In this document: positions 1 through 13,600 of the stretch, in pieces
Position numbering within the stretch: the first letter of the stretch is position 1
Layout: the number at the start of each line of letters is the position of its first letter
From: Perkinsus olseni
Lineage: Eukaryota; Perkinsozoa; Perkinsida
Assembly (NCBI GenBank): GCA_013115125.1
Contig: JABANN010000425.1
Location: forward strand, 1 to 30,185
Reading direction: 5' to 3'
DNA: 30,185 bases
Translations under genes and position numbers: made by a program
The notes under the pieces: model-generated
The model's database searches: none
Seen by the model: only the letters and a program-made list of their open reading frames with translations
What the model was told of the DNA's origin: nothing

Positions 1-207
1 TTTCGTAACTCGTCCCAGTTGGAGCTGGCGGCGAGAAAAACACGATATTCCAAATTTATTTGGAGGGCTGTATATATCAAGTGCCGCGTGGTTATCACAC
101 CATGCGGACGATTCGGCAACGACGCCCGGATCACTCCTGACCAGAATGGCGCTGATGAGCACGACGAACAGGCTCAGGACTGAGAACATGTTTGACTTGG
201 AAAACAT
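1..207 (-). CDS. 5' end of a secreted protein gene, cut by the left edge
   Basis: Reading the minus strand from an ATG at 207 gives 69 open codons to the window edge. After a short polar start (MFSKSN) comes a hydrophobic core, VLSLFVVLISAIL, a clear signal peptide, with probable cleavage shortly after VRSD. The mature start holds two cysteines (SAWCDN and GISCFS). The DNA just upstream, 208-240, is A/T-rich and lies between this ATG and the end of the giant mosaic gene 985 bp away. No domain can be named from so little sequence. Because its neighbour is also a secreted protein and lies in the same orientation, it could be a second member of a secreted or adhesive cluster; that is inference. 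The start is well supported; the remaining gene is outside the window, and an intron could begin before position 1. Confidence 0.6.
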   Translation of the reverse strand, partial: MFSKSNMFSVLSLFVVLISAILVRSDPGVVAESSAWCDNHAALDIYSPPNKFGISCFSRRQLQLGRVTK

Positions 208-1192
208 ATGGAATTGAAAAATGAGAAACTGGAAAGAAGACTCAAACAACCAGATACTCCTATCTAAAGCTCAAATAAGGTTAACTTTCACTACGAGAGT
301 TACGATGGACCGTAGCGCAACCTTTAACATCTATAGCGTAGCCATTCTGTGAAATGTCTTGGCGCCTGGTTCTTTTAGTGAGCTGAGGGAGGGGCACGTG
401 CTGCACAAAAGATGTCTCCCTACTAGAAACTCCCATAGGCTCCGAGCCTATTTAGACAGTTACGGTGTAGGCACCGCTCAAGGGGGCGAGCAAGACGCTA
501 GAACAACCGTTGTTGTACGGGATCTCCATATATATCTGAAGCCTTCTCCCGAAACGAAACAAGAGTGCGCAGAGACGCTTGCACGTAGCTACTACATCAT
601 CCTACTTAACTGGAGCAGCTAGAAGCGAGACTGGCTGCTCGCTTCTACTGCTACTTCCACTGCTGTCGCTCAGTATATCGCCACGGTGAAACCTCCGAGC
701 CTACTCACTGAGTAGTACTCACTACGCCGCGCCAGGTTGCGCTGCGACCGTGCGCGTCGGGAGGTTGGTGCATTGATGTCTCCACCGCCTGCCATCGAGT
801 GGATAAGCGATATCATACCATTCTAGCGAGAATCAGTTTCACGGCGGAGAAGGTGTCTACTCACCGACGAGTAGTAACTTGAGAAAGTGACTACGAACTA
901 CGACGGAACCTTAGCGTCCCCTTGGTGCTGGTGGTATCATCGGCACCCATACGAAAAATTCTCAAAAATGCCGCCGCAGTCGCTCCGGCGTCTCGCAATC
1001 CTTCCCGCGGTCGCTCGTCGAAAAACCGGAGCCTCTTATCCCTCTACGGCCAGCTCCACGATCCCCTACCGACTATGTGTCGTCGCGTTAGGTTGTGTCG
1101 CGGAAATTGCGCATGCGGCGCGTTGACTGTCACACAATACACCAAGTCGTAGAAACTACCGCATTTAAGCCGAGGGACGACAGCACAGGAAA
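208..1192. other. Intergenic region, no gene seen
   Basis: About 985 bases separate the left-edge secreted gene from the stop codon of the mosaic gene. The short plus-strand ORFs here (359-622, 887-1126, 922-1152) have no recognisable motif and overlap each other in different frames. The only clear structure is a 9-bp perfect inverted repeat with an 8-nt spacer at 621-646. As the mosaic gene ends at 1193 and the next starts at 207, this stretch should hold the 3' UTR and terminator of one and the promoter of the other. Confidence 0.6.
621..646. repeat. Inverted repeat, 9-bp arms
   Basis: AGAAGCGAG at 621-629 is the exact reverse complement of CTCGCTTCT at 638-646, with an 8-nt spacer. It lies downstream of the mosaic gene's stop. 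It could fold in a 3' UTR or be a chance palindrome; nothing else in the sequence decides this. Confidence 0.5.
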
Positions 1193-1690
1193 TCATGCGA
1201 TGACGTGTACCGTACCGGAGGGAGAGTCAACCATAGAGATCGTGTGAACCATCATCGAGGACGGGATAGCTTCCAGTTGGCCTCCCCCAGTACAATTCCA
1301 TAGCATGGTCATGTTCAGAGGAGGGGTTTCTCCCTCGATCGAATACATTGCGACGAGCTCGTAGAAACGGGCAGCAGTAAAATCAACTGGAACAACAGAG
1401 CTGGCACTTAGAGGCCGAGAAGTGTTATCCACTGGCTTATAGTTCACGAGGATTTGACCGTCCACAATCATGGTAAGAGAAGAACCTCGTTGCATTAATG
1501 GGATGAAATGACAAGCAGATAGATCGGTGGGGACCTTGATCCAAGTGCGGAAAACAACAGCATCATAGCTCAATCCCGAAGTAGAGAACGAAGGGTGAAT
1601 GAATATGCTGACCGGATCACCGCGGAACTGTGGATTGTCGAAACCTCGAACTTCGACCCCGGTGACATCGCGATGGGCGCATTGAAAATC
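1193..1690 (-). other. C-terminal PA14-like domain of the mosaic protein
   Basis: The last 165 or so residues follow the final sushi cysteine (VDFQC). They show the PA14 beta-barrel pattern: FRTWIKVP where PA14 has its 'RWTG' strand, then LTMIVDGQILVNYK, then ELVAMYSIEG and LNMTMLWNCTG matching the typical 'Y...L.L.W' ending. PA14 domains bind glycans in adhesins, glycosidases and toxins. The protein stops about 25 residues after that motif with no membrane anchor. Assignment is by pattern; a LamG-type fold is the alternative. Confidence 0.55.
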
Positions 1691-4600
1691 AACCTTTCCA
1701 AGAGGATACCTAGAGGGCGTCAACCATGCTCCTGAAGCCGCATTAGCATCTGGATTGTATGAGCAAACCGCCACCGGTTCGCCGACAATACGCGTGAAAC
1801 CTTCCTCGCAGTTAAAGGTAGCTACCGTGCCCAGCGACAGCGTGTTGTTACTGTACGTGACGTTGGCGTTGCTAGAAACATTGAGAGGAGGGCACCAGGA
1901 AGCTGTAGTGCCGCAACTCAGCGGAACATTCGACCAGCTTCCATTAGATGTACAGGACGCTACACTAGAGCCCCCAAGCTGAACGAACCCGGGAAGGCAC
2001 GCAAGGTGAGCTTGAGAACCAAGCCGCACAGTATCGGTATATGAGATAACCCGCGAACCTGCAGAGCTTAGCGGTGGACAGAATCGCTCCTCGGCGGCAC
2101 ATATCAGATATTCAGGAGAGGATCCGACCGGGTCCCACACTATTTGGTTTGTCACTGGAAGTCTGTAAGCTCCACCAGAACCGCAAACCATAGAAGGCCA
2201 ACCGTGATATCCCTGTGAGCCAACATCGCAAGAAAGAGAGATTATTTCCGAAAAGTTGGCAGAGCGACTCAGAGTTGCCGTACCGCGAGTAACCGTAACG
2301 GCAGGGCAGAAAGCAGAGACTGGGTAGCACTCCAAAAAGCTGATTACGTGATTGCCGGAGATTACGTCTCGCCACAGTCGATCAACACCGCATTCCAAAG
2401 TCTGGGAACTCTGGCCAGCAGCATCCTCGTAGCCTTCTTCACACCGAATAGTGATGCTATCTCCCAGGGAAAGCCGCCCGCCATGAACGACGAATCTCTG
2501 TCCAGGCGCCAGTCTCGGCTCGGCACACCAATTCTGAACTTTAGCACACCTCAACGGCTGGGCAACCACCTCGCTACTGGTATCGTTCCGGACCCAGAAG
2601 CCGCGTTGGCTGCAGCGCATCAGTGTATCTCCATAAACTGGCTGGAAGCCTGGAGCGCAGCTCAAATGTACAGTAGCACCGAACGAATACTCGCCAGGAG
2701 ACGACAGATTCACGACCACGCTCCGATTGTCGATACCAAAGTTTGCGCTGCAGTGTTCAGGGTCTTTACTGCATCGTAATGGGATTTGCGGGCCGCCGAA
2801 GGGACTCAACCTAAGGTGACAGAAAGACGTAGCCGCATGCGAGTGAATCCCATCGAGGTGTTTGCAAGGATCCATTATGGGGATAACCAATGCTCGCAAG
2901 TGGAATGAGGCTTGAAAAACAGTGCCCCGGTTATCGATAGTAGCTCACCATTCTCCTTTGGCTGAAGCGTTGCTTCCACAGACTACAGAGGAATCTCCAG
3001 ACTCATATATATACCCCTGGTTGCAAGCTAGCCATGCTATACTGCCGAGGCGCCTGTTCTCGGAAAAATTGACAACTCTAGCGAATGGAGGGATCGACGG
3101 CATCTCAGGGCACCAGTCATCGGTTGGAACACATCGGAGTCGTTCCCCATGGGCGATGGGGGTCATACTGCCAGCCTGGAGCCATGCCCCGCCCTCTCCT
3201 GCGAGACCAGCATCAAAACGAATTAGGGGCGTTGATGCTCTCTCACCCGACTGATTATAACCGCATAAAGGATAGGAAACATCGACGCCGACAACTGCTG
3301 TGTATCCAAGCTCACACTCAACCTTAGCTGACGGGAAGCATCGATCAGGAAAAGCCGATCAGGTGCGGGCAGAGCAGCGTTACTCACCTCGAGCGCCTAG
3401 ACTGCTGACCGTGGGGCTCTCAGGCGCAACTATAGATGGCAGGCAATTAAGCGGCTCGCGATTCCATATACCGAACTCCCCACAGGAGCTCGTACACGTC
3501 AGCTGAGAGTAGCCTGCATTGGAGCATCCACCGTGACTGGACATGAGTAGTTCTTGCTGGTCACCCGTGTATGGCACGTAGCCATGCCTGCACTGCATTA
3601 TTAAACTACTTCCAATCTTCAGGCCCTCCGTCGATTCGACAACTTCGCTAAAATTACCCGATGGCGGCGCGCAGAAGTCTTCCCGCTGAAGAGTCATGGA
3701 CGAGACCGGCCCAAGGCAGGGCGATATAGCCCAACTCTTTCCTACCTTGACACATCGCAAAGGGCCCTGCGGATCTTTCCATGACCATCCCGGGCCGCTG
3801 GGGTCGCATTGCAGCGTCGAGGGGTGCAATCGCAAATCATCAGCCTCATAGCCTGCGCTACACGCCACGAAGATCTCAGCTCCCGAAAATTCGTTGATGT
3901 TCGTGGAGACTTGTGCGGGGTCCATATCTGAATAATCATGCCAGTGAAGCAAGACAAGAAAGCCCCGGCGGTCAGCACCTATGCCACAGGACATCGCCGT
4001 ACTCGCCAGCTGTCCTGGCGAACCGCACGTAGCAGACAGCTCGGGGAGCGAGTAGTTGACGATCTGCCAAAGTGATTATAGCCACGGGGCGACTGGTACA
4101 CAAGCCCACTCTGGCGTTGGCTGGAATGGAGGCAACTAAATTATTCCTGCAGGTCAAGCTCAGCTCGGATTCACCGTAGCAGCAGTCAGGGGAAGGGCGG
4201 CTCCAGTTCCCGCTTGCAAGGCACGTCGCGTTGACTGTGCTCGTCAGTACTCCTCTCTCATCTAGAGAGGGAGAAGCCACATCGGTAAAGGTTACTCACC
4301 GAAGCAGAAACCTACCGCGCTGAGACCAGCCATCTATGCAACCAATCGTTACCCTAGCCCCCGGAGCCGTCGTGTCGAGAGGATGAACTCCCGGAGTGCT
4401 CGAATTAGCAGCAAAACCCGTGATCGACGCATATTCGGACTCGATACTCGACAAGGAACAAGTTGCCGTCGCCGTGAGGTTCGTTGCTGCAAGGAAATAC
4501 TCGCTGATGACTGCTCGTGCTTGATGGTCCTGCTCAGGCGAGCTGATCTTCACCCACCATTTCCGCAAGCCGGCCGCGACTGATGCAAATGGTCGCGTAT

Positions 4601-7600
4601 TTGACTCGCATTCGCACTCGCACGCGTCAGGAGACTCAGAGATGACCATGGTGGGTGGACTTCCACGGAGCTGTTGATCAAGGTCTGGTTCGCCCAAAAA
4701 GTCGCCGCCATCGCCGGGTGGCCGTTGAGATACAGCGCTGCAAGGCAACGAATCCAAGCATTCGAGCGACTTCCCAGACCATTTGCCAGCTGCCCTACTT
4801 GCGTTGTATTCTGAGATGTTCCTCAGCGCGGTGTTGTTTCCGTGGGTCGTCACGTTCGCTTCCATCACTCTCAGAGACTCAACGACAAGTCCTATGTGTA
4901 CCCAGGGTAGCGAGGCGAGAGCGTGAACGATGGTCAAAGGGCGGAACTGTACCAACCCGCTTGTGATGTTAGCCTCCTGACCCCGTAGTTCCTACATATT
5001 AGTCAAGGAGAGGGACGAAAAGTCTAGAAAATACCGCGACGTCAACTCACCAGGGATCCTCGCGAATAATTGTGGACCACTCTGGCTACGCTCGTGTGAA
5101 GTATCGTTGAGCTTGCATTAGCCTGGCACGAAGAGATAACAAGGTAACGAGAAACCGTTAGGGATACTCAGGTTAACGAATCGACGGTATCCATGCAACG
5201 GACATGAAAAAAGGCCTCAAGGGACGGCGCTCGAAAATAGGAAAGCGATCGGGAGCGACTCAGGACTGAACCGTCCCGAATCATCACGTCGGGCAGCGCT
5301 CACTTGGTGTGCTGATAAGCTCCGCCAGAAAATGAGTGAGAAATCAGTGCTATTCGCAGTCAGTAAGATGCTCTTGTTGGAGCAGTCGTCTCCACTCGAA
5401 TGTACTTCGCCAGGCAGCGCTGCTGGACGGTAGCAAAGCAAAGGTGAGCCCGCCAGAGACGCTTTCCACGTTCGGTTCAGGGAGCAGGTGAATCTGGGGG
5501 ATCCATACGCCCGCCGGTACCCCTGACACGGCAAAAGGTACCTCATTTACGATAAGCTAAGGATCGCGATAAGCATTCATACCTCGGGACACTCGACCTC
5601 TATATCCGCTCCCAAGGATCGATTGGAGCTCAGTGGAATGGTATAGTTGAACCATCGAGCGGTGAAGGGAGCAGTAGAGTCTGCCATCCTTCCTTGAGCC
5701 GTTTTCGGGCAGTATCTATCAGGGGAAAATAACGGCAGCGTCAGACATAAAGCAGTTTTGAAAGTTCGGAAAATTGGTGTACAGGAAAACGATGTATTGG
5801 TGCCTACTCGACGTCTCTCGAGCAGTGAGCTATGGGTGACGACCAGGTGCTATCGTTTCGGCAAGTAATGTTGACCCTCGTGTGGCCGCCGTCCAACTTG
5901 AAACCAGGGGCACACGAGAGCTGTAGTAGAGAATCAATGGCTCGTGAGACCTCCTGCGGAGGAGTCAGTAACTGAACGCCGGGGCACTCTAAGCGCATTG
6001 AGAGAAGCATTTCACTACGATGGTGGAGGTTGGATCAAGGACTTCCCAGGGGCTAGAACACATGTCTGCCCGCGGCGAACAGTTGAGAGTTGGAGCGGCA
6101 CCATTGTAACGGAGCCAATGCCCCGCGAGAGACCCTGTCTTTCTGCAGTACCTAGAGAGACTCTCGTACGTTCCGGCGCAGCCAAACGAGCGTCGGTACG
6201 GATGTAGACCGAGCGGGGACTTACAGAGCGTGCGAGATACCTTCCTCGTTTCGATAACCCGTGTTACAGTCGACAAACCCTACGTCTTGGGAGTAGTTGG
6301 ACCTAAGCGCAACGGCGTGCATTGCACTGCAGCGACCGGTTACCGGGTCGGTGATTGGATGAGTCCAGAGTGGCATCGTTAGCCTTCACAACGAAGATTG
6401 GTTTGCGAGGACCCCTTACTGAATGAGGCTTACACGACGAACCGTCCGTTGGTGATATTGAGCGGAGTCGGGCAATTTGGCAGGCTGGGGACCGATGCAT
6501 CCTGCCGAGAAAGGATGGACCAAAATACACTTGGGGAAAGTGTGTTAATGGTGCGTAATCAGGCTCTATCCGAAGGGACAGACGAGACTGACGTGTACTG
6601 AGCCCAAACCGAGTTAGCGGAGCGAAGCGATCGACCCTACTGGTTCTGAGGAGCACGACACGGGCAGTGTGTTGTTCAGTTGGACAACTCTCTCGGACGG
6701 TGTATCCAGAGATGGGCACCAGTCTCTGAGCGCGAGAGCGTGGTGCTCCGGTACGAAGGCCAAGACTATACCGTTCAAGATCGCAGCATTTCAGCGGCTC
6801 CGCTGCGCTACTGGTATCATTGAAGGGGACCCAGGAGGCGTTCGACTTCACCCACGAAACATGCTCGACTATGGTCCAGTTTGTTACTGTCACGGGCGTA
6901 CCGTTGACGGAACCGGTGGTGAACGTGTTGGTCACGTTTTCGAGCCGGGAGACCCTCAACGGCCGGGACATGTTGCATAGCATGTGAGTATCGCCGCTGG
7001 ATTGAGTATATCTAAACCGAATGAGCCACTTCATCATTGACTTGATCTGATCCAGGCCTCCAGAGGCTTCCAACAGTTTCCCGCGAGATTCATTTCAATG
7101 CCGTCACCCTGGTATGCAGCCGTAATGAGCCCAGTTGCCACCCATCCGCCAGTGCAATGGAAACCTAGTCTCGTTCGACACTGCGCTGCCGTACCTGTGA
7201 CCGTAGTGGGCTCAACGGAGTCGGAGATAAGCGCGCCACTGGGACTCCCCCCTACGCTATCGATCTGGTGTTCACCATGCTCGAGCTAATGTCGGGACAG
7301 TCGTCGTGAGCGTAGGAGCACGAGGGGCGCTCGGAAGACATAAGGCTGGCTACTTCGCTAGCATTCAACCGTCGCGAATACATGCGGACCTGAGATTGAC
7401 CAGAACGGATTGTGCGCTGAATCCTTGCGGATAATGACGACTTCCATGATGTGGTCCGGCCACGGGCGGCCAACCAGCATGAGTGACGTTATGGATTCCT
7501 ACTGTGAGTGGGCCCCACTCACCCCTGCAATGGCGAGTCCCGATATTGGATGGGTCCCGTTCATCGACCAGTTACCATCTCCGAATGCTAGCTCGGCCCC

Positions 7601-10600
7601 CGCGTAATCAGCTGCGGTCATGAGATTATCGAAGCAGAATCCGGACACACGGTGACTGCAATCACCTTGGTGTGATACTCGCCACGTGGTCGTAGAACTG
7701 GCCTACCTGTAGCTGACTCCGGTCCTTCGCCCGTTGACGTAGACCTCCATGTTAGAGCCAGGGGCCAGAGCATCCCAGGCCAGAGCAATGTGCATCCAAT
7801 CCAAACACTGACCGCTGAGGGATATGTGGTCAGGCGACCTGAGGCGTACCACTCGCAGGCCGACCAACCCCAGTTCTGACGGGGTCGGGTATACCCTGAA
7901 TCCTACCCGGCCACTCCCGTGATCTCGCCACATCCTCCGCCCACCACGGCCTCCAGAGTGTTGTTCGTAGTGATTTTCAGACTCACAGATTCCGTGTGGG
8001 ATGCTTGGCCAGACCATACCACTCCAGTTCGGTTATAAATCGGTGACACGCCGCTCGCTCTCAGCCTCACCAAGTACTGTGCAGTACCGTATGCTGGAAC
8101 TCGGCACCCAGTCTTCACCCACATCGCAATGGTGGTGTTTCTCCCAACGACTGCTCCCGAAGTGAGACGCCCAGGATACATAGGCAAGTCACCGTCGTCG
8201 GATTCAGCGCATCCGTGAGAAAACGCGTTGAAAATCGAACCTCCAACAATAGGAAGCGAATTGTAACAAAATAAAGGCTCCGCAGGCGCGCCCGTCGCCA
8301 GAGATTTCCATTGCCCCAGACCATCAGGGCCGAGCCCACAAATCAGCTCTCTGTCGCCCCCCGCGTAGTGGTAGTCCTGCTCACCACACGCTATGGTGAG
8401 CCTTCCGCCTCGAACTGCATGGGGGCGGGTGACCTGGATGTAGACAGGACCTCGAGTAGTGTTAACCGGCACCACACGGAGGCTGCCATTATATGCTGAG
8501 TATACCGGAGGCGCAAATGGACAAAAGTTCACTTCGCGCTCGCACTGAAGGGCGTAGGGGTTGGAGAAGTTTGTCGAGCTCGGCTCCCAGGTACCGCCCT
8601 CGGCGCAAACCACCCTGTCGGTGAAATTGGCAGCCTTCGATGCGGTGACGTTAACAATCTCCCAGTACGTGGAGTTACTGCCATCGGTCAAGTTGAGCCG
8701 CGTCACATTCTGACTCACTACATAGCTGGCATTACTCGCAGTTTTCCAACCCACATCGCATCCCAGCCGAGCAACCGTACCCAAACCCAGCCCCTGGCTC
8801 GTGTAATGACGGACACGCACACCAACTGCAGGCACGTATCCACGACATTGACTCAGGCGTGGCCAGCAGTGAAGTGCAGAAATGTTTCCGGATGAGCTGA
8901 GATCCACGATCGACACCCACTGGCCATCAGATGCACACTTGAATGTATTCGTAGGGGCCACCGACGTCAGGTTTGACCTCAAGTAATACGCGTCTCCGCA
9001 CGAGATTTTGATGACGCTATCCAGTGTTGCGTTAGCTCCCTGCAGGTAAGTTACATTGAAACTAGCCGAGTGTGGGATTGCTGGACAGTAACCACCAAGT
9101 CGGCGACACTGTAGAGTGTCCATCAGACCTGAGAGGGAAAAAGGAACTTTCGGAGGGCTGGGTGCGAGTACAACGGCAAGCGCTTTAACAAAGCAACGGA
9201 AGGAGCAGAATTGACTTACTTCCGGAGGGAAGGCCGAACCACACTCCGCGAGAGCTATTGCTCGGATCAGGAGCACACGAGTAGGTCTCGTCGCCGGATG
9301 TTCTCTCATAGCCAGGAGCGCATACTGTTCCTGAAAGGCAGAGCCTGTACGACCCAACAGAGAGACAGGAAAAGGCGATACCGACCAGCAGTTGCGTTCA
9401 CCGCGTTGGCCATCGATAGGTCGTCAAGTGCAACTTCTCGTCTGAATGTGCTGATATTCGCGTCGATGCCGTGCGGTGGACAGAAGTCTTGCACGATTTG
9501 ACAGTCGAGCAGCATGCTTGGCGTGACAGGAGATAGCCCCTGAATGACACAGCGGATCCGTCATCACGGGCGGTAACGACAGAAAAGAACTCACACTGGG
9601 GCTGTCGGGGTCGAACCACTGTCCTGCAGCACCACACCGGATGCGCTCCAGTCCCCTTACAGGAAAGCTCCCGGTGACACATCCCAGATCAACAACATCA
9701 CCAATGTAACTACCCAGACCCGTTGCAGTCCAGTTGATGGCTTTTGTGTAGGGCCCAAGGGACAATGTGGCGCAAAACCCACTACGGCGAGCGCACTTCA
9801 ACGGAACTGCGGGGACCGGCTCCCCACTCGCGTCAAAGGCAGAAGACATCCATAAGCCGGTCACCTCCGTGGAGCCGTTGGAAAATGTGGTCTCCTTCGC
9901 GCCACAGTACGCGGTGCTGTTACCATCTACTGCAACGTGACCCTCGAGACACTTCAAGCTAGCGATAGAGCCGTGCATTCTCTGCTTGCTGAGCGAAGCC
10001 AGATAAGAGCCGTTCAAACCAGAGCGCAAGTCTGGACACAAGTCAGCCTTCTCAAAGCACTTCAACAGAATTGCCGGAGCTGAGTCTGCCCTGCGTCGCC
10101 AGTGTCCAGATCCCCCACACGTGAGCTCCGAGTCGCCGAGCAGTGGCAAAAATCCCGGCGCACACTCAAGGGTCCCCATAGCGCCTACGTCCATAGTCCA
10201 GCTTGAGAGGAACTCCAGGCGCACACCGGGATTGGCCTCAACATGAGCATTGAGGTCCGGACACAAGTCGAGGACCCTCCCACACGCGAGTGGTTTCTGA
10301 GGCTCGAGGTTGCGTGTCCTCCAAAGACCGTCCTCACCACATATGAGAATGTCGGAGCCGCCCACAGGAGTATATCCCTCCAAGCACTGCATATAAGCCA
10401 CCGACCCTGCAGCGCGTAAGTTGGTCAGCTCCCGGACATAGGCGTTAGACGGGAGTGGCGTCGGGCACTTGACGACAGTGGTGTCTCGAACAACCAGACC
10501 GAACCTGCTCTGCCACGTACTGGAGGGTAGGAAAGAATGGGGAGCAAAGGTCACATTGTAGTTGCCGTCCCCAACGTAGCTAACAGTATCAGGAAACACC

Positions 10601-13600
10601 CGAGGACTGGAGCCATTGCCGATAGCCGTCGGGCCCTCGAAGTACACGTACCACGTGTCAGAGCCGTCTTTTACCACATTGCCGTACCTGTCATGGGCAG
10701 TAATGTTGTATGTGAGAGTTTGGTTGTGCAGCAGGTCCATCGACGAGGGAAGACTTGATGTAGCACAGCACGGATGAGAAGGGCCAGGCGAGATAGTGTA
10801 GTTCGCACCATCCAACCAGATCGTCTTGTTGACTCGAGGGTAATAGACGAAACCCTGCACGCCCCAGAGGCCCGCCTCGGTAGGTTGAAATTGGAATCCG
10901 GTGCTCGCCTGGCCCTCAACCACCTTTGCGTGGGTCGATCCGCGACCACCGTTGGGAGTGAAGAAATCGACGTCAACCAATACTGGGCCGAGTTCATTGG
11001 TACGGGACAGTTCCGAGTCAACGGAGGCCACTGGAATCTCGTTGCCGGCGACGTCACGAAGGATTATGGTGCACTCAATGAGCGTATTGGCCGGTTGGGG
11101 CGAGAGGGGAGTGCAGATTAACTCTGAAGTTGTCCGGTCGACGAAGTTTGACCATACCTGACCAATCGAAGCAGATCAAAATCTTCACAAAGAGCCTCCC
11201 AATGCGACTCCTGTTAATGCCCAAAAATCGTTCTAGGAAAATCCACGCACATGAAGATGGCGTAGACGACGAAGCGCTACCACGCCCTAGTGTTTTTCAC
11301 TACCTTGAAAGACGTTGAAATCCTACTGGCCGGGTTGTTGTACAGCTGAACGGCGACCAACTGCACTTGCGTCGCCCTGTTAGGGTAGACATCGATCCGA
11401 TATCTCGGTCCTGTACTGGGAACCACTGACCACTGCCAGTCTAAAAGTTCGGGGTCCCCGCCAGACACCTCAACGAATGCCTGGACATCTCGAGTCTCCA
11501 GGAAATTCCCGTAGGCATCGCGAGTGTCCACGTATAAGCTCACGTTATCACCAGCCCGACCCTCAGTAGGATTTTCATCCGCCCAACTGAGCACACTTGC
11601 CTGGCTCGCCGGCCTGACTGTGCGATTGAAACCTTCTCTCAGTGGCTCTTCCCACGCCAACCAACTCGCTGGCACCGGCTGCCAGAAGTACTCGTCATCG
11701 TCGCCGAGCCACCACTCAAAGAAAGCCTCCGAGAGCTGTCTTATATCGACACAGCTGAGCTCAATTCTCACCTCGTACAAACCAGGAGATAATTGTATCC
11801 CACCCAACGTGGTTGTGCCTTCTCGGACGCTATCTTGATTCGATATAACGAAAGGTTGCACCATGTGCAGTCGACACCGCGTCTTGAGAGTCACCGTCAA
11901 ATCATCAGATTCTTTAGGGAAATTGACATGTCCAACCAATCTCACCGAAAAACGACGGTCGGTGAGCCCGCAAGGGAGGAGGCTCGCCCAGCTTGCCGAC
12001 CACCAGTCGCGGTTCAGTGGCCCGGGTATGACTGTCGTGCACACCATGTTCTCGGCTCGCATGTAGGACCCCAAGAACCACTGGGCTGCCAGCCCGCCAG
12101 GTCGCAGGACTGTTGCTTGTCCCAGGTTCAGTCCCGAACTAAGCAGCCTTACGCTAAACTCGTATGTTCCGTCCACAGGATCGCCGAGGAGCAGTCCGTG
12201 TGGCACCACATACGGCGAGTATAAGCAAGAAGGAATACCTTCCTGTGGAATGCTCCTCAGTGGGCTGGCCTCACATGTGGCCGTGTTTGAGTCGAACGCA
12301 CAACCAGGAAGCCCGAGGCACTGGCCGAGGGTTACCATGGATCGACATCGGGTATTGCAGTGCACACCATCCAGCCAGAATCCGACCGATAGACTGATGT
12401 TGTGTTCGAATATCACATCAGACCACAGATCTCTAGCCTGAATCCTGACCGTGGCTTCCTCTCCAGCAGTCACTGTCGTCACCCCCGGGACCTCACCGAT
12501 TGCTGAAGTGTGATTGGACGCCCCAACGTACTCCAACAAGAATGGTTGAGTGAAGTACTCGTGTGGCTCATCAGGTAACTCTAGCGTATGGACGACTGTG
12601 AAAACAAGCGGGCTTCCTGCGCACGCGCCCGTCAGGCGGTGGCCGCAAAGTGCCGTGTAATTGCCGCTGTGCCGAGGTATGAATGGTATATCAATGCTGG
12701 ACTCTCTCACTATCGCTTGGTCAGTCATGGGCAACGCGGAACCGTCTAGAGACCTCACGAGAGTAATGTTCCAATCGTCGAGAATAGGAGGGTCATCGAG
12801 TGCATTCCCACAGCCGTCCCGAACCTCAACGAGTAGCCTAGCTCCAATACCCATACCGATCACACCGTCCATTATTCCCGAGACCCTCAGAGGAGAATTC
12901 CGCGCATTCGCGCGTCCCGGAAGCACAGTTAGCTGGAAAGGTGACCCCAGGACATGCTGCCACGATGCTGTCGTGCCATCAATGGCCTCGGTGGACGCGC
13001 GCACGCTGACTGTGGTTTCTCCCGCCGTGCATATAGCGAAGGACACACTGATCGTACCGTCACCGATGTTAACAAGTTGGCTGAAATCGCCAGCAGAAGG
13101 GTTGTACAAGGGCCCTAGGTCGAGCGTAAGGTTCAAGTCAGAACCCTGGAAATAAGGCTGGCCGTACCTGTAGATCAGACACTCGAAGCTACGCCAGTCC
13201 CTGTGCGGCTACTTGTCAATTGCATTGACTCCAATGTTCACCACTTCACCGGCGACAGCCACCGAAGTCAGGTTAGTAATGGTAGAGCTTGAAGGGTCAA
13301 TCGTGCCTGAAAGTATACCGAGTCAGCGGGAAACGACGCAGCCCATGCGGATGTTGGTTCACGCGCTCACCCAATATATTTATCGCGAACGGAGACCCAG
13401 GAATCGAAATACCGCCAAGCGTCACGTCCAGATCATAGACCCCTGGATCCATCAGCTGGAAGCAGACTCTGAAAAACACAAATTATTACGTTCCGTCCAA
13501 TTCAGGAGAGTGACTCTCGTTGAAAAGCATTCCTATCCCGGGAAATCACCGACACGGTGTCACGCCGTGTGAAGACAGAGTCTACCAAGATTCGCATGAC

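Noticed and set aside
359-622. Plus-strand ORF of 87 codons in the left intergenic region
   Set aside because: No motif, no plausible start context, and its ATG-like start is not supported. Composition matches the surrounding non-coding DNA.
1755-3506. Several plus-strand ORFs opposite the sushi exons
   Set aside because: They lie antisense to clear sushi-coding exons and carry no domain. They are shadows of the GC-rich coding strand.
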